Source: a candidate division WOR-3 bacterium
Lineage (GTDB): Bacteria > Hydrothermota > Tepidihabitantia > Tepidihabitantales > Tepidihabitantaceae
Assembly: GCA_024653355.1 (NCBI GenBank)
Contig: JANLFQ010000003.1
Location: 124,001 to 188,000 of the forward strand
Direction of reading: 5' to 3'
Length of the DNA: 64,000 nucleotides
Shown here: positions 34,810-42,065 of the stretch, in pieces
Layout of the letters: each line of letters starts with the position of its first letter
Numbering within the stretch: the first letter of the stretch is position 1
The notes under the pieces: generated by a model
Told to the model about the DNA's origin: nothing
Databases searched by the model: none
The model's input: the letters and a program-made list of their open reading frames with translations, nothing else
Translations under genes and position numbers: made by a program

Positions 34810-35285
34810 GCCAGCCGCGGTCCAGGATAAAACTCTTTTTCCAGGCGGCAGTTGCCAGCGGTTTTTTTACCGGGTACTTCCCTTTTGCCCCGGCGACGGT
34901 AACGAGTCTCTTTACTTTAGTTCCGGCTTATTTCCTTTCGCGCCAGCCATTCCTGGCGGCAGGGGTGATTGTTGTTGTTTTCTTTCTGGGCGTCTATCTG
35001 GCTGATGAACTGGAAAAGGTGTGGGGTAAAGACCCGGCAAGGGTTACGATTGACGAAATTGTTGGCACCTTCATAACATTCCTTTTCAATCCGGTTTCAT
35101 TTGCCGGGCTTGCGGTTGGTTTTGTCCTCTGGCGCGGGTTTGATATCTTGAAACTGCCTTTCATCAATCGGGTGCAGGATGTGCGGGGTGGCTGGGGTGT
35201 GATGCTGGACGATGTCCTTGCCGGCATCTGCGCCAATTTAATTTTAAGACTGCTTATCCTTATATTTCCTGTTCTTCACCCCTGA
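34773..35285 (+). CDS. pgpA: Phosphatidylglycerophosphatase A
   Basis: A 170-residue membrane protein with the PgpA pattern: GYFPFAPATVTSL (about 34-46), DEIVGTFITF (about 93-102), and a C-terminal GGWGVMLDDVLAG (about 139-151) carrying the Asp pair thought to bind metal. It dephosphorylates phosphatidylglycerophosphate to phosphatidylglycerol. The glycine-rich motif has Ala-Thr where many homologues have GT. The only plausible start in frame is GTG 34773, which lies inside secF, giving a 37-nt overlap; an N-terminal extension of about 20 residues precedes the conserved part. The gene ends 15 nt before the promoter of the STAND-like gene. Confidence 0.9.
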   Translation: MGAEVPDPAPAVSQPRSRIKLFFQAAVASGFFTGYFPFAPATVTSLFTLVPAYFLSRQPFLAAGVIVVVFFLGVYLADELEKVWGKDPARVTIDEIVGTFITFLFNPVSFAGLAVGFVLWRGFDILKLPFINRVQDVRGGWGVMLDDVLAGICANLILRLLILIFPVLHP

Positions 35286-35300
35286 CAGCCTTTGCCGGTT

Positions 35301-35328
35301 TTGACAGATTACGCCTGAATGGTATGAT
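35301..35328 (+). promoter_or_regulatory. Promoter of the STAND/TPR gene (leaderless)
   Basis: TTGACA at 35301-35306, 16-nt spacer, TATGAT at 35323-35328, 8 nt before ATG 35337. No Shine-Dalgarno sequence. Confidence 0.75.
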
Positions 35329-35336
35329 TCGGTGTA

Positions 35337-37718
35337 ATGTGGTCTGATGTGAAATCAATTTTTAACGGGATTCAGGAGGCGGTACGCAAGGGAATTTTTG
35401 ACTTTGACCCGGAGAAAATCGCCAAATTTTTACCTCTTGATGTTGCCTATGTGCAGAATTTCATTACGATGGTTTTACCCGCAGTTATTGGTCAAAGGCC
35501 GGGTTTAATCGTAATCTGGCTTGTCTACTCGTATCTCAGTAGTTGCCGAAAAAAACTCACTACTAAAGAATTAACTGATGAAGAATTAGAAGAATTAAAA
35601 GAAGAATTCAGAAATTTCTACGAAACCTACACCAGTGTCATACAGAGGTGGGATGGTTATATCACCGCATCGGGAATTAAACCTTTAATAGAAATAATCG
35701 GCAATTTAAACCGGGAAAGAGCCGAAACGGATAAAGAGAGGTTTCTTGCTGGCTTAAAGCCCACCTATAATGTAATTATTGATAACCTTGATATCAAAAG
35801 GGAGAAATACGATGTAATTAAAAAAGAAATAGCAGATGGAAAAAATGTTTTAATTCTTGGCAACAGCGGTTCAGGCAAGACAGTTCTTATGATGCGTCTG
35901 GCTTACGACTTAATGAAAGAAGGTTGGCACTGTTTTATTGCCCAGGATTCTATAGATGTTCAGAAGGCACTAACTTTCTTACGGCAGAAGGAGTTTACCA
36001 ACAATTCCCGGGTGGTGTTTATTGATAATGCGGCAAGATATAAAGATTCGGTTTTATCATTTATAAATGAGATTTACCAGCAAAGTTGTGATGTAAAAAT
36101 CGTTCTGGTTGAACAAACGCCCCGATGGAAAAAGGATGTTAAAGAGAATCTCGCAGTATATAATTTTGTTGTAGAGGAAATTACTTTGACCGACGCCGAG
36201 GCTGTGTCTTATAGCAATCGTTACGGCAGAGATAAAAAATTTATTCCCATAGCAAGAGGGGTGCTTCCAGTGCTGATTTTCCTGCAGAGAGGAAAAGAAC
36301 AAAGTTTGGAAAAGGCGATTGACGATTTCTGGAATCCGCTTACCGAACAAGAGAAAAAACTTATGCTACCGATACTGATAGTTTCTGCTTATTATCTTGA
36401 TTATCCCCGCGAGGTGTTTGAGAGAATTTATGCCGATGACATCAGCACAATCGCAGAATTAGAAAAATCTAATATCATATCAAAAGATGATACCTGGATT
36501 TCTACCTGGCATCCATTTATATCGCAGGCAATCATAAAAAGGATTTCTCTACCAAAACAGACTGTGTTAACGCACATTTGCCAACTCCGGGAGAATATTC
36601 CATCAGACAAAAAATATCACAATTTCTTATTCTCTTTTGGCACTGAAATTCTTGTTCACGAAGAGGACAGCAAAGACGAAAGTTTCATTGATGAAGGCAT
36701 CCAATTCCTTGACAGGGTGCTTCAGCTCGACCCCCAAGATGCCGAGGCATATAACAACCGCGGGGTTGCTTATGCTAAGAAGGGTGAGTATGACCTGGCG
36801 ATAGAGGACTTTAATAAGGCGCTTGAACTCAACCCGAAATATGTTGAGGCTTATTACAACCGCGGTAATGTTTATGCTAGGAAGGGTGAGTATGACCGGG
36901 CGATAGAGGACTATAATAGGGCGCTTAAACTCAACCCGAACCTTGCCGCGGCATATGTAAACCGCGGGAATGCTTATGATGCTAAAGGTGAGTGTGACCG
37001 GGCAATAGACGACTACAATAGGGCACTTAAACTCAACCCGAAATATGTTGAGGCATATTACAACCGCGGGAATGCTTATGCTGCTAAGGGTGATTATGAC
37101 CGGGCGATTGCAGACTTTACGAGGGTGATAGAACTCAACCCGAACCTTATTGAGGCTTATAACAACCGCGGGAATGCTTATGGCAAGAAGGGTGAGTATG
37201 ACAAAGCGATTGCAGACTTTACGAGGGTGATAGAACTCAACCCCCAATATGCCGAGGTTTATTACACCCGCGGGGCTGCTTACGCTATAAAGTGTGAGTA
37301 TGAGCTGGCTATCGCAGACTTTAACAAGGTGATAGAACTCAACCCAAAAGATGCTAGGGTTTATAACAACCGCGGGAATGCTTATGCTATTAAGGGTGAG
37401 TATGACAAAGCGATTGGAGACTTTACAAAGGCGATAGAACTCAACCCAAAAGATGCCGAGGTTTATTACACCCGCGGGACTGCTTATGCTGCTAATGGTG
37501 ATTATGACCGGGCGATTGCAGACTATAATAAGGCGATAGAACTCAACCCGAAATATGCCGAGGTAATGGCGAATCTTGGGGGAGTTTATCATAAAGTAAA
37601 GGGTGATAAGGAAAAGGCGGAATTCTGGTATAAAGAGGCATTAAAGAACAAAGAGTTACTTCCCGACAAGGGCGCAAGGGTTCAAGAATGGCTGAAAGAA
37701 CTTCTGGGGCAGAGATAG
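35337..37718 (+). CDS. Membrane-anchored P-loop NTPase with TPR array (STAND-like)
   Basis: A 793-residue protein. Residues of about 38-68 contain a hydrophobic stretch compatible with a membrane anchor. A P-loop domain follows: Walker A GNSGSGKT at 175-182 and a Walker B-like VVFIDNA at 226-232, then a helical region to about 465. The C-terminus is eight near-identical 34-residue TPR units from residue 469 plus one diverged unit. A membrane or effector N-terminus, a NACHT/STAND-like ATPase and a repeat sensor is the plan of signalling ATPases, including some anti-phage proteins; this is inference, and no known defence family is claimed. The body is visibly more AT-rich than its neighbours, with AAA/AAT-rich codon use, hinting at transfer. 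Its end overlaps cinA by 31 nt. Confidence 0.8.
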   Translation: MWSDVKSIFNGIQEAVRKGIFDFDPEKIAKFLPLDVAYVQNFITMVLPAVIGQRPGLIVIWLVYSYLSSCRKKLTTKELTDEELEELKEEFRNFYETYTSVIQRWDGYITASGIKPLIEIIGNLNRERAETDKERFLAGLKPTYNVIIDNLDIKREKYDVIKKEIADGKNVLILGNSGSGKTVLMMRLAYDLMKEGWHCFIAQDSIDVQKALTFLRQKEFTNNSRVVFIDNAARYKDSVLSFINEIYQQSCDVKIVLVEQTPRWKKDVKENLAVYNFVVEEITLTDAEAVSYSNRYGRDKKFIPIARGVLPVLIFLQRGKEQSLEKAIDDFWNPLTEQEKKLMLPILIVSAYYLDYPREVFERIYADDISTIAELEKSNIISKDDTWISTWHPFISQAIIKRISLPKQTVLTHICQLRENIPSDKKYHNFLFSFGTEILVHEEDSKDESFIDEGIQFLDRVLQLDPQDAEAYNNRGVAYAKKGEYDLAIEDFNKALELNPKYVEAYYNRGNVYARKGEYDRAIEDYNRALKLNPNLAAAYVNRGNAYDAKGECDRAIDDYNRALKLNPKYVEAYYNRGNAYAAKGDYDRAIADFTRVIELNPNLIEAYNNRGNAYGKKGEYDKAIADFTRVIELNPQYAEVYYTRGAAYAIKCEYELAIADFNKVIELNPKDARVYNNRGNAYAIKGEYDKAIGDFTKAIELNPKDAEVYYTRGTAYAANGDYDRAIADYNKAIELNPKYAEVMANLGGVYHKVKGDKEKAEFWYKEALKNKELLPDKGARVQEWLKELLGQR
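36741..37556 (+). repeat. Eight tandem 102-nt repeats encoding TPR units
   Basis: Exactly eight 102-nt units in frame, each encoding one 34-residue TPR motif with the core NRGNAYAxKGEYDxAI and a LNP turn. The units are very alike at DNA level (recurring blocks such as CGCGGGAATGCTTATG and GAACTCAACCC), more than protein selection alone requires. This suggests recent expansion and potential for copy-number change by recombination. Confidence 0.9.
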
Positions 37719-38917
37719 TCGTTGTTGGTGACGAGGTTGTTGCGGGCAGGGTTGTGGACACAAACTCGGCGGTTATCGCCCGGCAACTGGCGAAGATTGG
37801 TATTGAAACCCAAAAGGTGGTGCGGGTAAGAGATGACGAGGAGGCGATTAAGAAGGCGGTTGCTGGCGCACTGGTCTGTTCCCGGTTGATTTTTGTCTGC
37901 GGCGGACTCGGTCCGACACCGGATGATAAAACTTTGCCCGCAGTTGCGGAACTGATTGAGCGGCGACTTACAGTTCATCAAGAGAGTCTAGAAAGGATTG
38001 ACCGATTTCTGAGCCGAAGGGGTATAAAGACTCCAGAACTGGCAAAGCGGCAGGCGTTCATTATTGAGGGGGCAACGGTTTTTGAGAATCCGGCGGGTAT
38101 GGTGCCGGGAATGGTGGTTGAGCATCAGAATAGTACTCTTGTCCTTTTGCCCGGTGTGCCTGAGGAACTTGTTGGTATCCTTGAAGGTGGCGTTATTTCT
38201 TATCTGAAGGAGCGGTTTTCCGGGCAACGGTTGATGGTCGCGCTTATTCGGACCGCGGGTTTGATTGAGTCGCAAATCGCGCCCCGGGTCAATCGGCTTG
38301 TTGCACATTATCAGGGTGTGAAGGTTGGTTATTATCCTTCGGTTCAGGGGCTGGACCTCTTGATTTCGGGTAGGGATAAAAAGGCGGTGGCAGCGTGCGC
38401 CGGTAAGTTGAAGGAACTTTTTGGGGCGCGGGTGTATGCTGATGAGGATAAGAACCTGGAAGTTGTGGTGGGCGAGATTTTGAACTCAAGGCGGTTGACT
38501 TTAAGCACCGCTGAGTCCTGCACCGGTGGTTTGATTGGCGATTTGTTGACCAATGTGCCGGGCAGTTCAGACTATTATCTGGGCGGTGTAGTTGCCTATG
38601 CCAACGCAACAAAGATGCGGGTGTTGGGCGTTAAGGAAAACACTTTGAAAAGTTATGGCGCGGTGAGTTCTCAAACTGTGAAGGAGATGGTAACCGGGGT
38701 TTGCCGGGTTATCGGTAGCGACTGCGGGATTGCGGTTTCAGGAATTGCCGGTCCGGGTGGTGGGACAAAAGATAAACCGGTTGGTCTGGTTTATATTGGG
38801 GTGGCGTTTAAGGGCAAAATCAAGGTAGAAAGGCACATCTTCTCGGGAAACAGAAGGGTTATTAAAGAGCGTGCAGCATACACCGCGCTTGACCTTTTGC
38901 GCCGTGTGCTATTGTAA
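37688..38917 (+). CDS. cinA: CinA-family protein (competence/damage-inducible, nicotinamide-nucleotide amidase)
   Basis: A 409-residue protein with the two CinA domains. The N-terminal MoCF-like domain has GDEVVAGRVVDTNSA (about 14-28), GGLGPTPDDKT (about 71-81) and FENPAGMVPGM (about 131-141). The C-terminal deamidase (PncC) domain begins near 250 and has STAESCTGGLIGDLLTNVPG (about 272-291), YANATKMRVLGV (about 301-312) and SGIAGPGGGTKDKPVGLV (about 351-368). Full-length CinA couples ADP-ribose pyrophosphatase and NMN deamidase activities in NAD recycling. The start at 37688 lies within the end of the STAND/TPR gene (31-nt overlap), so it may be translated from that transcript. thpR follows 12 nt downstream. 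Confidence 0.95.
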   Translation: MAERTSGAEIVVVGDEVVAGRVVDTNSAVIARQLAKIGIETQKVVRVRDDEEAIKKAVAGALVCSRLIFVCGGLGPTPDDKTLPAVAELIERRLTVHQESLERIDRFLSRRGIKTPELAKRQAFIIEGATVFENPAGMVPGMVVEHQNSTLVLLPGVPEELVGILEGGVISYLKERFSGQRLMVALIRTAGLIESQIAPRVNRLVAHYQGVKVGYYPSVQGLDLLISGRDKKAVAACAGKLKELFGARVYADEDKNLEVVVGEILNSRRLTLSTAESCTGGLIGDLLTNVPGSSDYYLGGVVAYANATKMRVLGVKENTLKSYGAVSSQTVKEMVTGVCRVIGSDCGIAVSGIAGPGGGTKDKPVGLVYIGVAFKGKIKVERHIFSGNRRVIKERAAYTALDLLRRVLL

Positions 38918-38929
38918 AGGAGGCAAAGG

Positions 38930-39526
38930 GTGATGAACAGTAACCGGACAGCATCTGGGGGCAAAGGCGAGATGGTGCGCGCGTTTGTTGCGGTGGACAC
39001 AACACCAGAGGTTAAGGCAGAGGTTTCCCATCTTTTGCGCCAATTAAAGGAACGAACCCGTTTTTCGGTTAAATGGGTCAAGCCGGAGCAGATGCACATC
39101 ACCCTGGTATTTTTAGGTGAGGTCGGCGCGGAGTTTATTCAAGGGGCAAAGGTTGAGTTGAACTCGGTGGCGAGTAGATGCCAGGGGTTTGGGTGTCGGC
39201 TTGAAGGGTTGGGCGCATTTCCTTCACCGGTAAGGGCAAGGGTTTTGTGGGTCGGGCTGAAGAGCGGAGAACAGGAGTTAAAGGAACTACAGAAGGAGGT
39301 ATCCCGGGCTCTTACCCGAATTGGCTATGTACCGGAGAAAAGACCGTTCAGCCCCCATTTGACACTGGGACGATTGCGGGAACCGGCAGATGTAAACTTT
39401 ATAAATGAGATGGCGTTTCAAAGTTCGCCTTTTTTTGTCTCGCGGATGATTCTATTCAGTTCCACGCTGAAGCCTGAAGGACCAATCTATTCGGCCCTTG
39501 ATGAGTTTCGGTTGGGCAACGGATAG
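38930..39526 (+). CDS. thpR: RNA 2',3'-cyclic phosphodiesterase
   Basis: A 198-residue member of the 2H phosphoesterase superfamily. The two catalytic motifs are HITLVFLG (about 55-62) and HLTLGRLRE (about 143-151), giving the paired H-x-T/S-x tetrapeptides. The family hydrolyses 2',3'-cyclic phosphates at RNA ends and was first described as an RNA ligase. The GTG at 38930 has AGGAGG six nt upstream; ATG 38933 and a downstream MVRAFVAVD start are alternatives, the last aligning best with family N-termini. Clusters of cinA and thpR are common in bacteria (often with recA). It ends flush against the convergent flavin reductase stop. Confidence 0.93.
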   Translation: MMNSNRTASGGKGEMVRAFVAVDTTPEVKAEVSHLLRQLKERTRFSVKWVKPEQMHITLVFLGEVGAEFIQGAKVELNSVASRCQGFGCRLEGLGAFPSPVRARVLWVGLKSGEQELKELQKEVSRALTRIGYVPEKRPFSPHLTLGRLREPADVNFINEMAFQSSPFFVSRMILFSSTLKPEGPIYSALDEFRLGNG

Positions 39527-40117
39527 TTAAACTTTCTTATCGTGCCAGAGTTTTTGGGCGAGGAAGGCGATGTTCTGACCAAGGTTTTTGAAGTTTTTTA
39601 TCCCTTCCTCGTCGTTGAGAATCTCGCCCGGTTTCATTCCGAACCCAAAGTTCCAGTAGGTTGAGCCCGGAACAAACATCTCTTTGATAAGAAAGAAGTA
39701 GTTGATTTCGGCAAATACGACATTGCCGCCACCGCGGCGCACCGCCACAACCGCAGCACCAATCTTGTGCCGTAAAGGGTTGTTGTTTCTGCCCGCCACA
39801 TAGCCGGCACGGTCAATCAGCGCTTTTGCCTCAGCGGTCATTGAACTGAAGTAAACCGGCGAACCGATTATGATGATATCTGAGGCAAACATCTTATCAA
39901 TCAAATGGTTCATATCGTCATCCCAGCCGTGACAACGGCGGTCCCGGATTTCGGCGCACTTATTACACGCCCGGCAGCCGTGCAGGTTCAAACCACCCAC
40001 CGACACCAGTTCGGTTTCAATGCCCGCGGCACGCAGTTCTTCAAGGACGATGTTCAACGCCAGAAAGGTGTTGCCCTTTGGTCTGGGACTGCAGTTAAAC
40101 CCGGTTGCTTTAACCAT
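39527..40117 (-). CDS. Flavodoxin-like NAD(P)H-dependent FMN reductase
   Basis: A 196-residue protein of the same family as the one at 15382-15957. It has the FMN phosphate loop CSPRPKGNT (about 9-17), a cysteine cluster CRACNKC (about 48-54) with a further Cys near 62, and GSPVYFSSMTAEAKALIDR (about 85-103). The cysteine spacing fits iron-sulfur flavoproteins. The start ATG has AAGGAG upstream. It stands alone on the minus strand, its stop touching that of thpR, and its upstream region is the non-coding stretch with the structured element at about 40.4 kb. Electron donor and acceptor unknown. Confidence 0.88.
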   Translation of the reverse strand: MVKATGFNCSPRPKGNTFLALNIVLEELRAAGIETELVSVGGLNLHGCRACNKCAEIRDRRCHGWDDDMNHLIDKMFASDIIIIGSPVYFSSMTAEAKALIDRAGYVAGRNNNPLRHKIGAAVVAVRRGGGNVVFAEINYFFLIKEMFVPGSTYWNFGFGMKPGEILNDEEGIKNFKNLGQNIAFLAQKLWHDKKV

Positions 40118-40661
40118 TGTAACTCCTTTTCAGTTTAAGTTCAGAGAAAACTGTGATGGAAACGGTTTTAAGTCGTTTGATTGCCATTTTGTATCCTGAT
40201 TACCATCACTTTTACAGCAAAAATTGCCTGAGGTCAAGGAAAGTTTTTTGCAACGGCAGGTGCGATTTTTTCGGAAGGGGTCAATTCAGGGCTCATTGCG
40301 CTAATGTCTTGATAAAATGTGAGTTGGCTGATTACACCTATCGCTAATTCAGTCCCAGAGGGCACTCTGGATACCGTTCTGGGAACGGTTCTGGGAGCGG
40401 TTCGGTGAGTAACTCTGGGAACGCTTTCCGGGTTGGTAATCACCGGGATTAACGCATCGGTTACTCTTAGGGTTATGTTGATTGATTCTCGGGGTGAAAT
40501 GGCAACTGTTTTGGAGTTGGACCCAACCGGTAAATCAGGATTCTGTTTTGGTGCTCAACCGGACGCAACCAAGAACAGTTATCCGGTTTACAACTCTCCT
40601 TGACTTTTTGAGATAAAAGGGCATTATAGTTTGTGGTGTTATCTGTCAAATGGAGGCGGTT
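40118..40661. other. Non-coding region with structured element
   Basis: About 540 nt without a gene between divergently transcribed genes. It includes the inverted-repeat element at 40353-40446. Just before the NfeD gene a -35-like TTGACT (about 40600-40605) is followed by ATTATA or TTATAG at 17-18 nt, a plausible but imperfect promoter. Nothing else is recognised. Confidence 0.5.
40353..40446. repeat. Structured intergenic element, copy 2
   Basis: The region contains CCCAGAG (about 40354-40360) pairing with CTCTGGG about 60 nt later, a perfect small hairpin ACCGTTC-TGG-GAACGGT (40373-40389), and an outer pair CGGTGA/TCACCG. It shares GGGAACGGTT and GGGAGCGGTT with copy 1 at 2123-2221. The overall fold differs, so relation rests on shared blocks and on the intergenic setting. 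Confidence 0.4.
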
Positions 40662-41102
40662 ATGGTTGCATTGAAGCCGGTGGTCTGGATTATAATTGGT
40701 CTGGTTCTTGTCGCACTGGAGATGGTTGTGCCCGGGCTGGTGATTATCTGGTTTGGAGTCGCCGCAATTCTTACCGGAGTTCTGGCGTTTTTTATCCGGA
40801 ATCCCTATTTCCAGTATGGGGCGTTTCTGTTTTTTTCCGGTCTGGGCGTTTTTCTGGCACAGTGGATTGGCAGGAAAATCACCCGGCCCGAACCAGAGCC
40901 GGTGGGTGCGTTGCGGTTATCGGGCGCCATCGGCGTGGTGTTAGAGAGAATCGAGCCGGCGAAAATGGGTCGGGTAAAAGTGCAGGGTGAGGAGTGGCGG
41001 GCAGAGGCAGCAGTGCCGCTGGCAGAAGGGGTCAAGGTCAAGGTGGTAAAAGTTGACGGAACCCATCTGGTAGTTGAACCATTAGAAGAAAGGAGGCAAT
41101 GA
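40662..41102 (+). CDS. NfeD-like membrane protein
   Basis: A 146-residue protein in the short NfeD class: two or three hydrophobic segments (about 5-25, 27-50 and 52-66) followed by a C-terminal OB-fold-like domain (about 80-145) containing [25 protein letters not shown], the usual NfeD C-terminal pattern. Its partner is the SPFH protein encoded immediately downstream with a 4-nt ATGA overlap; NfeD-stomatin pairs are widespread and thought to shape membrane microdomains. The open frame begins at ATG 40650, but ATG 40662 has GGAGG five nt upstream and is the better start. Confidence 0.88.
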   Translation: MVALKPVVWIIIGLVLVALEMVVPGLVIIWFGVAAILTGVLAFFIRNPYFQYGAFLFFSGLGVFLAQWIGRKITRPEPEPVGALRLSGAIGVVLERIEPAKMGRVKVQGEEWRAEAAVPLAEGVKVKVVKVDGTHLVVEPLEERRQ

Positions 41103-42016
41103 TGCCGGTACTGGTAATCATCGTTTTGATTTTTTTGTTTATCTGGGCGCTTTTAGGTTTGAAGATTGTGCGGCCTTATCAGCGGGGTGCGGTGGAAAGG
41201 CTGGGAAAGTATCAACGGATGGTCCAGCCCGGTTTGAATTTTATCATCCCGTTTCTGGAGCGGTTGATAAAGGTTGATATGCGCGAGCAGGTGGTTGATG
41301 TGCCACCGCAGGAGGTTATCACCAAGGACAATGCCACGGTGACGGTTGATGCGATTGTTTATTACGAGGTGACAGACCCGGTGAAAGTGCTTTACAATGT
41401 CGCCAATTTCCGGCTGGCAACGATTAAACTGGCGCAGACCAATTTGCGCAATGTGATTGGTGATTTGACGCTGGATGAGTCTTTGACCTCCCGGGAAAGA
41501 ATCAATGCGAAGTTGCGTGATGTGCTGGATGAGGCGACCGATAAATGGGGTGCCAAGGTGACCCGGGTGGAGTTGCAGCGCATTGAGCCGCCGAGCGATG
41601 TAACCGAGGCGATGCACCGCCAGATGAAGGCGGAACGCGACCGGCGGGCGGTTGTTCTGGAGGCAGAAGGTATCAGGCAGGCGGCGATTCTTAAGGCAGA
41701 GGGTGAAAAACAGGCAAGGATTCTGGAGGCAGAAGGTCAGGCGGGTGCGATTGAGCGGGTTGCCAATGCCGAGAAGTATAAGTTGCTGACCGTGGCCGAG
41801 GGTGAGGCGCAGGCGATTGAGCGGGTTTATGCGGCGATTCACAAGGGAAACCCAACAAAAGATTTAATCGCAATTAAGTATTTAGAGGCGCTGGCGAAGA
41901 TGGCTGAGGGTAAGGCGACGAAGATGTTTATTCCTTACGAGGCGTCCGCGATTATGAGTGCGGTTGCAATGATCGCCGAGGCTTTAAAGGATAAGACCGA
42001 GGCGGAGAAGAAGTAG
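41099..42016 (+). CDS. SPFH/stomatin-like membrane protein (slipin)
   Basis: A 305-residue protein with an N-terminal transmembrane segment (about 3-22) and a prohibitin/Band 7 domain starting [21 protein letters not shown], including [22 protein letters not shown] (about 71-92). The C-terminal third is a coiled coil with the repeating [20 protein letters not shown] pattern. Such proteins form cage- or disc-like oligomers at the membrane and influence membrane-protein turnover. The ATG overlaps the NfeD stop and has AGGAGG upstream. It closes a two-gene operon; the P-type ATPase begins 49 nt later and may be read through. Confidence 0.93.
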   Translation: MMPVLVIIVLIFLFIWALLGLKIVRPYQRGAVERLGKYQRMVQPGLNFIIPFLERLIKVDMREQVVDVPPQEVITKDNATVTVDAIVYYEVTDPVKVLYNVANFRLATIKLAQTNLRNVIGDLTLDESLTSRERINAKLRDVLDEATDKWGAKVTRVELQRIEPPSDVTEAMHRQMKAERDRRAVVLEAEGIRQAAILKAEGEKQARILEAEGQAGAIERVANAEKYKLLTVAEGEAQAIERVYAAIHKGNPTKDLIAIKYLEALAKMAEGKATKMFIPYEASAIMSAVAMIAEALKDKTEAEKK

Positions 42017-42065
42017 GCGCGGGCGCGGTTGGGTGTAAGGTTTCCCGGTTGCAGTTTCCTTTGCT

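Noticed and set aside
36741-37556. Direct repeats that might be a CRISPR array
   Set aside because: Units are contiguous, 102 nt, in frame and encode TPR motifs; there are no spacers.
36627-37592. Long minus-strand open frame of 321 codons
   Set aside because: It is antisense to the TPR repeats and its own repeats are the reverse shadow of the 102-nt units; no ribosome site or promoter.
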